A DNA stretch of 16,291 bases from Zygnema cylindricum (taxonomy: Eukaryota; Streptophyta; Zygnematophyceae; Zygnematales; Zygnemataceae): contig JBBHKE010001821.1 of the NCBI GenBank assembly GCA_037447655.1, positions 1 through 16,291 on the forward strand, read 5' to 3'. The notes below the pieces were generated by a model that was given only the letters and a program-made list of their open reading frames with translations, made no database searches and was not told where the DNA came from. The stretch's first letter is position 1; every line of letters begins with the position of its first letter. The position numbers were made by a program, and so were the translations under genes. Positions 16,264-16,291 of the stretch are shown here, piece after piece.

Positions 16264-16291
16264 ATGGGGAGGAAGAAGAATAGAAATACTC
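16264..16291 (+). CDS. copia gag start, cut by window end
   Basis: The first ATG after the primer-binding site opens a frame beginning MGRKKNRNT that runs to the window edge. By position it should be the gag or gag-pol ORF. Only nine codons are visible, so integrity cannot be judged. Confidence 0.5.

Overview
The window looks like a repeat-dense, gene-poor piece of a plant (streptophyte) nuclear genome. The evidence is a copia LTR followed by a near-perfect tRNA-iMet primer-binding site, decayed copia gag, protease, integrase and RNase H sequence on both strands, and a Helitron with textbook plant-type ends. I could not place the species. I see no intact host gene, no tRNA or rRNA gene, no operon and no CRISPR array.

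Positions 1-3779 are old non-coding DNA unusually rich in GTAC. This part holds TATCGG-rich arms near 1-40 and 957-1110, and a large inverted repeat (1328-1473 against 2208-2362, with outer arms 1288-1325 against 2559-2596). The arms flank a short coding-like ORF at 1631-1762. I read this as a non-autonomous DNA transposon, perhaps hAT-like or CACTA-like.

Positions 3780-7549 are a Helitron cluster. Copy 1 (3780-5605) starts with TC after an A and ends with a 7-bp hairpin, a short spacer and CTAG before a T. Its inside is a degenerate tandem array. A GGAGTAAAAATAGG-type minisatellite (5607-6032) begins directly at its 3' end. A second, shorter copy (6446-6956) carries a GACCAC microsatellite. 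Further pieces of the same family lead up to a decayed, unrecognised gene (7550-8523) that opens with a good ATG and encodes a very basic protein.

Positions 8524-9507 hold small palindromes, bZIP-type GACGTCAC sites and short tandem repeats. Positions 9508-13709 are a minus-strand copia element: diverged terminal repeats, gag, zinc knuckle, mutated protease and degraded integrase are visible, but reverse transcriptase and RNase H are missing. A possible 5' exon with an organelle-presequence-like composition lies at 13816-13995. From 14520 a second copia element runs on the plus strand (decayed RNase H, purine tract, 3' LTR start at 14987). From 15483 (or from 14987 if it is all one LTR) an LTR ends at 16221, followed by a primer-binding site and the first codons of a gag ORF that leaves the window.

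The coding remnants do not form a pathway. The window records successive insertion, deletion and mutational decay.
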